From an uncultured Candidatus Saccharibacteria bacterium (lineage in GTDB: Bacteria > Patescibacteriota > Saccharimonadia > Saccharimonadales > Saccharimonadaceae): a stretch of 6,531 nucleotides of DNA. The notes below the pieces were generated by a model, which saw only the letters and a program-made list of their open reading frames with translations, had not been told where the DNA came from and did no database searches. Every line of letters starts with the position of its first letter. Within the stretch, counting starts at the first letter, position 1. Positions 1 to 5,680 of this stretch are shown piece by piece. The stretch is from contig CALEKV010000101.1 of assembly GCA_937902525.1 (NCBI GenBank), forward strand, positions 1-6,531, read 5' to 3'. The position numbers were made by a program, and so were the translations under genes.

Positions 1-1
1 G

Positions 2-790
2 GGAAGCGTCAGCCAATCCCATCCAGTCCCGCTGCTTTTCGTCCACGGCGCCTGGCACGCGGCCTGGTGCTGGGACGAGCACTTCCTCGAGTTCTTCGCC
101 GGCCGGGGATATCGGGCGCTGGCGGTGAGCCTGCGCGGTCACGGAAAGAGCCCGACGGCGAAGCCGCTGCGCAGCTGTTCGATTGCCGACTACGTCGCGG
201 ATGTCGGTGCGGTTGCCGACAGTTTGGCCACCAGCCCCGTCGTGGTCGGCCACTCCCTGGGCGCTTTAGTGTCGGTTGAGTTTGCTAAGCGCTACCCGTT
301 AACGGCGCGGCGGCTGGTTCTGTGTTCGCCGCCAATTTACGATACTTCTTATGGACGCAAAACTAAAAACCTGCAACAAGGCGCATTACGTAGGCTGTAC
401 GCCGAGCTACCAAACAATCCTGGTATTGTCGTGAATGCTTACGCTTTTGGTAAAAAAGTTCATGCTGTTAACCAAAGCTTGCAGGTTACGCCCGAAACCT
501 TACCGGCGTTTTTGAGCAGCCTACAGGCTAGTATAGTCAACCAGGACACTATGAAATTAATTGAAAAAATTAAAGTCCCAATAGTAATTATTAATGGTCA
601 GTTTGATGTATTAACGGTTGGAAAGGTCTTGCAATCCATTGTGGCTAAACACCAAAATATGCAGTTAGTGACAATACCAACAGCACATACGATTAATAAT
701 TTTTATGAACAAAAAATTATTGAAGTATTACAAGGGCGCATACATAAAAAGAGAAACACCTCCAGGGGGACTAAAGGTGTTTCGAGGTAG
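2..790 (+). CDS. Alpha/beta hydrolase, 5'-truncated, mosaic composition
   Basis: Serine hydrolase of the alpha/beta fold, probably a cytosolic esterase or lipase-like enzyme; the substrate cannot be told. The frame is open from base 2, so the true start lies just left of the window; the GTG at 125 is internal, because typical HG-loop sequence (FVHGAWHAAW, visible residues 13-22) precedes it. The nucleophile elbow GHSLGA places the catalytic Ser at visible residue 85. The likely acid is Asp202 (INGQFD) and the likely base His229 (IPTAHT). The 262 visible residues are nearly a full-length family member. Codons up to about base 262 end in G or C roughly four times in five (my hand count 72 of 87). 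After that AT-ending codons dominate, and 60-base blocks fall from ~70% to 25-40% GC. The N half reads like an actinobacterial hydrolase and the C half like a low-GC one. The last ~13 codons run through a hairpin that looks like the terminator of the opposing gene. Confidence 0.85.
   Translation, partial: GSVSQSHPVPLLFVHGAWHAAWCWDEHFLEFFAGRGYRALAVSLRGHGKSPTAKPLRSCSIADYVADVGAVADSLATSPVVVGHSLGALVSVEFAKRYPLTARRLVLCSPPIYDTSYGRKTKNLQQGALRRLYAELPNNPGIVVNAYAFGKKVHAVNQSLQVTPETLPAFLSSLQASIVNQDTMKLIEKIKVPIVIINGQFDVLTVGKVLQSIVAKHQNMQLVTIPTAHTINNFYEQKIIEVLQGRIHKKRNTSRGTKGVSR
235..300. other. Composition breakpoint inside the hydrolase gene
   Basis: GC per 60-base block by hand count is about 67, 68, 72 and 65% for bases 1-240, then 60, 55, 43 and 38% for bases 241-480. 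The change begins just after the codons for the nucleophile motif GHSLG (248-262), the best conserved part of the fold. That is where a recombination or an assembly join between two homologous hydrolases would most easily occur. The exact base cannot be fixed from composition alone. Confidence 0.55.
745..783 (-). terminator. Probable rho-independent terminator of otsAB
   Basis: Bases 753-761 (GAAACACCT) and 775-783 (AGGTGTTTC) form a perfect 9-bp inverted repeat around a 13-base loop. Read on the - strand, the stem is followed at once by TCTTTTTATG, a usable U-tract; on the + strand no T-run follows. It therefore fits termination of the leftward otsAB transcript about 100 bases past its stop codon. 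It sits inside the last codons of the convergent hydrolase gene. Confidence 0.7.
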
Positions 791-880
791 GGGTATATAA
801 GAAGTAAGGTGCGGGGCGCTAAGTGCGTCCGTGCTATGTGTTAGTATGGCCTATGCGGTAAGGTGCTGCTGTGAACAATA
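791..880. other. Convergent intergenic spacer with a small GC-rich hairpin
   Basis: This 90-base spacer separates the convergent stop codons of the hydrolase and otsAB. Bases 812-819 (CGGGGCGC) and 825-831 (GCGTCCG) can pair with one bulged G and one G-U pair around a 5-base loop. No T-run follows, so it is at best a weak terminator for the hydrolase. A 9-base direct repeat, GTAAGGTGC, occurs at 804-812 and 858-866. I see no ORF or RNA gene here. Confidence 0.3.
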
Positions 881-3097
881 TTACAAATGATTCGATTTAG
901 TGCGCTTGACAGCTTGGCCCAGGCTTTGCAGTAGGCGCCTGCCTGCCGAAGCGTTGGCGACTTGGTAGTGGGCGCCGGTTGGTCCCGGGCCGATTTTTAT
1001 AGTTGCGGCATGGGGCGGTAGCGCCTCAAACATCTGTTCATCAGTATAATCATTGCCTATAGCCAGGATAAAATCGCTGGGGTAGCGGTCGGAAAATTCG
1101 CGCGCTATTACGCCTTTGTGCAAGTGTTTTGGCTTGACTTCAATAATTTTACGACCATCATATATGCCAATATCGGAACCTTCAGCCAGTTGGTGTAATG
1201 CGGTGCGCAACTCGCCATTACGAATAAAGGCTAGCTCTGGGTTAACGCTTCTGTAATGCCAGACCACGCCAAAATCTTTTGCGTCCACCACCGCCCCGGC
1301 GGTGCGCGGCGCAAACTGCTTCATCGCTCGTAGGTATGGGCGTTTATTAAAGCTTTTGGCCTGCATAACCCATTCATTGTGGTCTTTTATCCAGGCACCA
1401 TGTTCCGCTACCAGGGCTATGCGCGGAAACGCGCCGAACCATTTTTGCATAGTTTCCTTTGTGCGTCCGCTGGTGATGACGATTTTAGTGTCTTTGTGTT
1501 GTTGTAGCTTGCCTATCAATTCTAGTAGCGCTGCATCTGGTTTGGCGGAGCCGACAACTGGAGCGCTAACAAAATCCATTAGGGTTCCATCGTAATCTAA
1601 TAGTAGTAGCCGATTACGTGCCTTGCGATATTTGTTGATGATTATATTTTGTTTTTTTTCAGTCAAACGGTTTTTAAACTGACCTTTATGTGATTTCGCG
1701 GCCTTAATCAAATCTGTCATATAATCGCTTGCCCAACGCTGAACGCTGTATTCTGAAATTCTTTTTTTAAGGCGGCGCATGCGTCTTCGCTGTTCGGGCA
1801 CGGGCATTTTGATGGCCTGATAAATGGCATTGGCGATCTGCTGGGTGTTGTTTGGGTTGACCAGTATTGCATCCAATAGTTCATCAGCTGCGCCAATGGT
1901 TTCACTAAGCACTAATACGCCCGGGCGATTTTGCTTACAAGCGATATACTCTTTGGCGACTAGGTTCATGCCATCGCGTAATGGGGTGATGAGCGCAATG
2001 TCGGCGCGGTTATAAAGTGGTGCGATTTTATCAAACCCAAAGTTTTGAAACAAATAAATGATTGGCGTCCACGCTGCCGTACCATAAGTCCCATTAATAC
2101 GGCTGACCATTAGCTCTACCGTGTCGCGCAGTTGCTTGTAGGCCTGAACTTCGGTGCGGCTAGGGGCTTCAATCATGTATAGCGTGGTTTTGCTGTGGAG
2201 GTTTGGGTGCTGCTCCAAAAAAGTTTCAAAACCACGCATGCGTTCAATAATGCCTTTTGAATAATCAAGGCGGTCAATAGCCACAATTAATTTCTGACCT
2301 TTGTAGTGGTCTTCCAAGACTGCTAACTCTGTCTGTGACTCCCTTGTGTTTAGTTGCTTGGTAAAACGTTCGTTATCTATGCCAATTGGATAAGTGTCCA
2401 CTTTAATATGCCGCCCGTTATATTCAATAATGTCCCCACGTGATTCGGCGCCGATAAGTCTTGAGGCACTGCTGATAAAATGTCGCGCATAATCATAAAT
2501 CTGAAACCCTACTAAATCAGCTCCCAGTAGTCCGCTGATTAGTTCGTTACGCTCGGGCAACTGCCTGAATAGTTCGTATGACGGAAAGGGTGTGTGTAAA
2601 AAGAACCCAATTTTTGATTCGGGCAGTGTTTGTCGCACCAGCTCTGGCAGCAGCATCAAATGGTAGTCGTGAATCCAGATAGTGCTGGCATTTTCGGCAA
2701 AATTTTCGACTGCCTGGCGATATAATTCGTTAACCTGTTGGTAAGCCTGCCAATATCTGTCTTGGTAGTTGGCCTTTTCGGGGAAATAGTGGAACAGAGG
2801 CCACAGCGTGTCATTAGAATAGCCTTCGTAAAAATCGGAGATTTGTTGCTTGGTCTGAAAGACTGGTATGTAATCGTAGGTATCAATTAGGTGGTTGGTA
2901 ATCTGCTCTTTTTCGGATTCAGTTAAATCATCGCTGGCAATGCCAGGCCAACCAATCCATAAATGACCGCCAGCAAGGTTAAGTGAAGCGATGGCAGTAC
3001 CTAAGCCACCGCTGGTGTGATTGTAAGTAAATGAACCATTTGCGGCGCGCCCTATACTAATTGGCAGTCGATTTGAAACAATGATAACAGGGTCCAT
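881..3097 (-). CDS. otsAB: Bifunctional trehalose-6-phosphate synthase/phosphatase
   Basis: Cytosolic two-domain enzyme for trehalose synthesis: a nucleotide-sugar glucose plus glucose-6-phosphate give trehalose-6-phosphate, which is then dephosphorylated. The N-terminal GT20 synthase domain (about 1-465) shows VSNRLP (7-12), GGLGTA (30-35), WIGWPG (47-52), HDYHLMLLP (143-151), HTPFPS (168-173), DRLDYSKGI (275-283, with phosphate-binding Arg276 and Lys281) and [12 protein letters not shown] (373-384). The C-terminal HAD phosphatase domain (about 495-738) shows DYDGTL (501-506, nucleophile Asp501 and acid Asp503), TSGR (542-545), Lys661 and [10 protein letters not shown] (681-690). Motif IV has Asn682 where the family usually has Asp. 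The interdomain linker holds an A8 run. The gene is 738 codons, about the sum of separate OtsA and OtsB. The ATG at 3097 directly precedes the conserved VSNRLP strand; no Shine-Dalgarno is visible, and a -10-like hexamer lies 8 bases upstream, so a leaderless mRNA is likely. Divergent from the SulP gene. Confidence 0.96.
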   Translation of the reverse strand: MDPVIIVSNRLPISIGRAANGSFTYNHTSGGLGTAIASLNLAGGHLWIGWPGIASDDLTESEKEQITNHLIDTYDYIPVFQTKQQISDFYEGYSNDTLWPLFHYFPEKANYQDRYWQAYQQVNELYRQAVENFAENASTIWIHDYHLMLLPELVRQTLPESKIGFFLHTPFPSYELFRQLPERNELISGLLGADLVGFQIYDYARHFISSASRLIGAESRGDIIEYNGRHIKVDTYPIGIDNERFTKQLNTRESQTELAVLEDHYKGQKLIVAIDRLDYSKGIIERMRGFETFLEQHPNLHSKTTLYMIEAPSRTEVQAYKQLRDTVELMVSRINGTYGTAAWTPIIYLFQNFGFDKIAPLYNRADIALITPLRDGMNLVAKEYIACKQNRPGVLVLSETIGAADELLDAILVNPNNTQQIANAIYQAIKMPVPEQRRRMRRLKKRISEYSVQRWASDYMTDLIKAAKSHKGQFKNRLTEKKQNIIINKYRKARNRLLLLDYDGTLMDFVSAPVVGSAKPDAALLELIGKLQQHKDTKIVITSGRTKETMQKWFGAFPRIALVAEHGAWIKDHNEWVMQAKSFNKRPYLRAMKQFAPRTAGAVVDAKDFGVVWHYRSVNPELAFIRNGELRTALHQLAEGSDIGIYDGRKIIEVKPKHLHKGVIAREFSDRYPSDFILAIGNDYTDEQMFEALPPHAATIKIGPGPTGAHYQVANASAGRRLLQSLGQAVKRTKSNHL

Positions 3098-3105
3098 ACT
3101 AAACG

Positions 3106-3111
3106 ATTTTA
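3106..3111 (-). promoter_or_regulatory. otsAB -10 element
   Basis: On the - strand this reads TAAAAT, one mismatch from TATAAT, ending 8 bases before the otsAB ATG. That puts the expected transcription start at or next to the start codon. No good -35 is visible: with 17-base spacing the hexamer is CAGCTG (3129-3134). The promoter would therefore need an activator or rely on its -10. The same bases hold the only Shine-Dalgarno-like run (AAGGGG, 3111-3116) upstream of a possible TTG start of the divergent gene. Confidence 0.5.
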
Positions 3112-3124
3112 AGGGGTAGTTTTA

Positions 3125-3153
3125 TTGACAGCTGTAATAAATATTACTAGAAT
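3125..3153 (+). promoter_or_regulatory. sigma70-type promoter of the SulP gene, leaderless
   Basis: TTGACA (3125-3130, perfect -35), a 17-base spacer, then TAGAAT (3148-3153, one mismatch from TATAAT). Seven bases later comes ATG at 3161, exactly where transcription should begin. This decides the start codon: the in-frame TTG at 3125 is more likely the first bases of the -35 box than a start codon. The rival reading is AAGGGG at 3111-3116, 8 bases before that TTG, acting as a ribosome binding site. Confidence 0.75.
3134..3147. promoter_or_regulatory. Candidate operator, 6-2-6 inverted repeat
   Basis: GTAATA (3134-3139), AA, TATTAC (3142-3147) is a perfect 14-bp inverted repeat. It sits between the -35 and -10 of the SulP promoter and 37-50 bases upstream of the otsAB start. 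Its position suits a dimeric repressor. A second 6-2-6 repeat lies in the other divergent promoter region (5639-5652), and the two share TGTAATA(A/C)ATA. The sequence is AT-rich, so chance cannot be excluded. Confidence 0.4.
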
Positions 3154-3160
3154 TAAGGTT

Positions 3161-5215
3161 ATGACTATTCCCTTTTTGGCAAGTATCAAGGGTTACAACA
3201 AAAAAAGCTTCAAAAGTGACATAGTGGCTGGTCTTATCGTCACCGCTATTGCCGTACCAGAGGTGATGGGTATTGCCGCACTAGCTGGTGTGCCTGTGCA
3301 AATGGGGTTATATAGCATATTGTTGGCGCCAGTGATTTTTGCGCTTTTCGGCGCTAGCCGCCGACTGATAGTGGGGGCCGATAGTGCAACCGCCGTGATG
3401 TTGGCCGGGGGTGCTAGCATGTTAGCGACTGCCGGTAGCGACCGGTATGTTGACACTATTTTAGTGTTAGGGCTGATGAGCGCAGTGATATTGGCCATTA
3501 TCACGCTTTTTAAGCTCACATTCATGGCCGATTTAATTTCGCGACCAGTGATGGTGGGTTTTTTGACAGGCATTGGTTTGCAGCTGATGATTGGTAAGCT
3601 GCCCGAAATGATAGGCGTTCAGTTGCAGGGAGCGCCGTTAGCTATCTTATCTGCCCTACCATCCACCTTACTTGGCAGTAATGGTATGGCGGTCACGATT
3701 GCCACTTTGGTGGCAGGCTTAATCGTGATTTTTCGCCAGTCGCGCATTCCAGGACCGTTAGTGGGATTGTTGGCGGCAATTGTGTTTGCTTTGGTATTTC
3801 AGGTTGAGGGTAAAGGGGTTGCAATGGTTGGTGCCTTACCGCATGGACTGCCAGGTGCTGCCCTGTTTTCCATCACACTATCAGATGTGGCTGGTCTGCT
3901 ACCTGCGGCACTTTCTATTGCCCTGGTGATTGTCGCGCAAAGCTCCACGGTTATCCGGAGCATAGCCGAAGATCACGACGAGCGGCCAGATATTAAACGT
4001 GATACGATGGCCTTGAGCGCCGCCGGTGTGGCATCTGCTGTGACGGGCGGATTGGCCATCAACGGTAGTCCACCGCGCACTTTTGCTGCTGACGCTGCTG
4101 GCATGCGGACGCAGGTTGCATCAATTGTTATGAGTCTCTGTGTTGTTGTCCTGTTATTATTTGCAGGCGGCACTTTTGCCTATGTGCCGGTTGCGGCATT
4201 AGCGGCGATTGTGTTTATGATGGGGTTACACCTAATACGCTTCAGAGAATTAGTTTACTTAGCACGGCATCATAGAATAGAATTTGCTATCGCGTTATCG
4301 GCCGTGATAGGTGTGCTGGTCTTGGGTGTGTTTAACGGTATTGTGATTGCCGTGACGGTTAGCTTGATGGAGCGTTTGCGTCGTGAATATCACCCTAGCG
4401 ACAGCGTGCTGTTAAAAGATGGTAACTTGAGCGATTGGGCCAAGGAGCGTGTGGTTGGTCTAAAAAGGATTCCTAACGACATGTTAGTTTTTGGTTTCGA
4501 TGCTAGCCTGTTTTTTGAAAACGTGCAATATTTTGGTCACCGTTTACGAAAGGTTGCTCGTAGCGCTAAACACCCACTTCGCAGCGTTATTATTGACACT
4601 AGTGCGATGGATAACATTGATTACACTGCGGCTGAGCAGCTTAAGCAGCTTTATCGACACTTGAGTATTGACGGTATTAGGCTGGGTTTTTCCCATGTTT
4701 CGCCAAACTTAATGCGTCAGTTTGAAAACTATGGAGTGATTGATTTAGTAGGTCGATATAACACCTTTACCACCCTTAAGGCGGCGATAGAATACGTGCC
4801 AGATGTCAGTTTGACGGTATCGGAGCGCGTGGCGGCATTAAAATTGCCAAAAGAAGAGTATGTTGTTGTTGGGGGTGCTATCATGGACGTGCTTAACTTG
4901 CGCGATAGCGCCATAATTGACATAGTAGTGTCGCGCGAGGTGTTTGCGAGTTTTGCGGACAATCCCAAATGGCAGCAAGTGCAAGCCAGCTCTGGAAAAG
5001 TGGTGTGCGTTAAAGATGGCATTTGGATAATGCGCAGTTGGTTGGGGCGTCCACTTGGCGTGATAAAACGGGCGGGCACTTTCACTAAGAATGGCGTTTT
5101 GTTTATGAATCTACAACAGTTGATTTTGTGTAAACAGCGCTTGGCTCGTCGTAAAGACCAGTCTGATATCGCGTTATTGAAGGCGCAGATTGCCCGTAGC
5201 CGCACCGCCGCCTAG
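3161..5215 (+). CDS. SulP anion transporter with STAS and NTase-like C-terminal domain
   Basis: Inner-membrane SulP (SLC26-type) transporter for an inorganic anion such as sulfate or bicarbonate; the substrate cannot be assigned, and no sulfate-assimilation or carbonic anhydrase gene is nearby. From ATG 3161 it is 684 residues. The membrane part (about 15-405, roughly 12-14 helices) carries SulP hallmarks: DIVAGLIVTAIAVPE (20-34), RRLIVGADSATA (67-78), SRPVMVGFLTGIG (127-139) and INGSPPRTFAADAAG (300-314). A STAS domain follows (about 433-545), with DTSAMDNIDYTAAEQL at 479-494. Residues about 553-680 are extra and match the pattern of a small nucleotidyltransferase fold: YVVVGGAIMDVLNLR (567-581), IDIVV (586-590), and the C-terminal NLQQLILCK...RRKDQSDIALLK signature (650-674). 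The first catalytic Asp of DxD is Ile585, so it is probably inactive. The start is set by the TTGACA/TAGAAT promoter. The 3' end overlaps the convergent gene by four bases (CTAG). Confidence 0.93.
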   Translation: MTIPFLASIKGYNKKSFKSDIVAGLIVTAIAVPEVMGIAALAGVPVQMGLYSILLAPVIFALFGASRRLIVGADSATAVMLAGGASMLATAGSDRYVDTILVLGLMSAVILAIITLFKLTFMADLISRPVMVGFLTGIGLQLMIGKLPEMIGVQLQGAPLAILSALPSTLLGSNGMAVTIATLVAGLIVIFRQSRIPGPLVGLLAAIVFALVFQVEGKGVAMVGALPHGLPGAALFSITLSDVAGLLPAALSIALVIVAQSSTVIRSIAEDHDERPDIKRDTMALSAAGVASAVTGGLAINGSPPRTFAADAAGMRTQVASIVMSLCVVVLLLFAGGTFAYVPVAALAAIVFMMGLHLIRFRELVYLARHHRIEFAIALSAVIGVLVLGVFNGIVIAVTVSLMERLRREYHPSDSVLLKDGNLSDWAKERVVGLKRIPNDMLVFGFDASLFFENVQYFGHRLRKVARSAKHPLRSVIIDTSAMDNIDYTAAEQLKQLYRHLSIDGIRLGFSHVSPNLMRQFENYGVIDLVGRYNTFTTLKAAIEYVPDVSLTVSERVAALKLPKEEYVVVGGAIMDVLNLRDSAIIDIVVSREVFASFADNPKWQQVQASSGKVVCVKDGIWIMRSWLGRPLGVIKRAGTFTKNGVLFMNLQQLILCKQRLARRKDQSDIALLKAQIARSRTAA

Positions 5216-5634
5216 ACAACCGTGATATGGCCGTAAAATGTCAAGCCATTTAAGCTACTTAGCCCCTGCGGGATCGTCCGTACGTCGCCGCGTGCAATAC
5301 TATATACTTTGGCGTGTGCGCCACCTAGTCTGCGGGATTCCAAGAGTGCCTTTTCCCGGGCGTTCTCGCTTAGCCGGCAGGCGTCAAGGACTAATTCCGG
5401 GTCGCCTATCAGGTATACAACATAATCCGCCCCGTGGTGGTAGGTTGCGCATATGGTATCATTCCCGCTGGTGGCCATGGGTGGATGACGTACGCCAATA
5501 CCACGTTTTGCCAAGAACGCGGTAATAGTTTGGCATGTTAAGGTGTCGTTGCCATAACAACCGTGGGCAGCGGCTACAAGCAACTGATCAATAGTAACTC
5601 CGGGCGCGAGCCAGATTTCTTGGACTGTGTTCAT
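5212..5634 (-). CDS. Protein of unknown function, 140 residues
   Basis: I do not recognise this protein. It is a soluble-looking mixed alpha/beta sequence with no signal peptide or membrane segment. It has four cysteines (26, 34, 62, 86) and several histidines, including a His-His pair (66-67), but no arrangement that I can call a metal site. Support for it being real: the frame is complete and ATG-initiated; TACAAT lies exactly 7 bases upstream of the ATG, as for neighbouring genes; and it fills the space between the transporter and the next promoter with a four-base convergent overlap. The + strand ORF over the same bases (5238-5525) has none of this support. No Shine-Dalgarno is visible, so leaderless translation is likely. 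It is divergent from a small basic membrane protein, with only 46 bases between start codons. No terminator for it is evident within the SulP 3' end. Confidence 0.7.
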   Translation of the reverse strand: MNTVQEIWLAPGVTIDQLLVAAAHGCYGNDTLTCQTITAFLAKRGIGVRHPPMATSGNDTICATYHHGADYVVYLIGDPELVLDACRLSENAREKALLESRRLGGAHAKVYSIARGDVRTIPQGLSSLNGLTFYGHITVV

Positions 5635-5638
5635 AATC

Positions 5639-5652
5639 TGTATTGTAATACA
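5639..5652. promoter_or_regulatory. Candidate operator, 6-2-6 inverted repeat
   Basis: TGTATT (5639-5644), GT, AATACA (5647-5652) is a perfect 14-bp inverted repeat covering the -10 of the leftward gene and the weak -35 of the rightward gene. A bound dimer would block both. It has the same size and spacing as the repeat at 3134-3147 and shares TGTAATA(A/C)ATA with it. Confidence 0.4.
5642..5647 (-). promoter_or_regulatory. -10 element of the 140-residue protein gene
   Basis: On the - strand this reads TACAAT, one mismatch from consensus, with exactly 7 bases to the ATG at 5634. Transcription would start at the initiation codon. A 17-base spacer puts a poor -35 (TGTACT) at 5665-5670, overlapping the -10 of the divergent promoter. 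Confidence 0.55.
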
Positions 5653-5672
5653 TAAGCGTTTTGCAGTACACT
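5643..5672 (+). promoter_or_regulatory. Promoter of the small basic membrane protein gene
   Basis: TTGTAA (5643-5648), an 18-base spacer, then TACACT (5667-5672), each matching consensus at four of six bases. Eight bases later comes ATG 5681. This again implies a leaderless mRNA. The element lies almost wholly on top of the leftward promoter, so polymerase could use only one at a time. Confidence 0.45.
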
Positions 5673-5680
5673 ATTGGTAT

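Noticed and set aside
67..279. 70-residue + strand ORF over the hydrolase
   Set aside because: Arg/Gly-rich out-of-frame product typical of GC-rich coding DNA; the overlapping hydrolase frame has clear motifs.
125..790. GTG at 125 as the hydrolase start
   Set aside because: The same frame is open to base 2 and encodes the conserved HG oxyanion loop upstream, so the gene is truncated by the window edge rather than starting here.
1650..1660. Classical -1 frameshift heptamer A-AAA-AAC in otsAB
   Set aside because: The bases are present but the reading frame splits them as GAA-AAA-AAA-CAA, not in the X-XXY-YYZ phase needed; only homopolymer slippage remains plausible.
3193..3573. 126-residue - strand ORF antisense to the transporter
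   Set aside because: Low-complexity Ala/Thr/Ile-rich mirror of membrane-helix codons, with no promoter or motif; the + strand encodes diagnostic SulP segments.
4729..5205. 158-residue - strand ORF antisense to the STAS and C-terminal region
   Set aside because: No recognisable domain or promoter, and it lies entirely under a well-supported frame.
5238..5525. 95-residue + strand ORF over the unknown 140-residue gene
   Set aside because: Shorter, Arg-rich, and lacking the -10/ATG arrangement found for the opposite-strand gene.
5627..5680. GTG at 5627 as start of the small membrane protein
   Set aside because: It would overlap the divergent gene and its promoter and add hydrophobic residues unlike the basic tail; ATG 5681 follows a suitably placed promoter.
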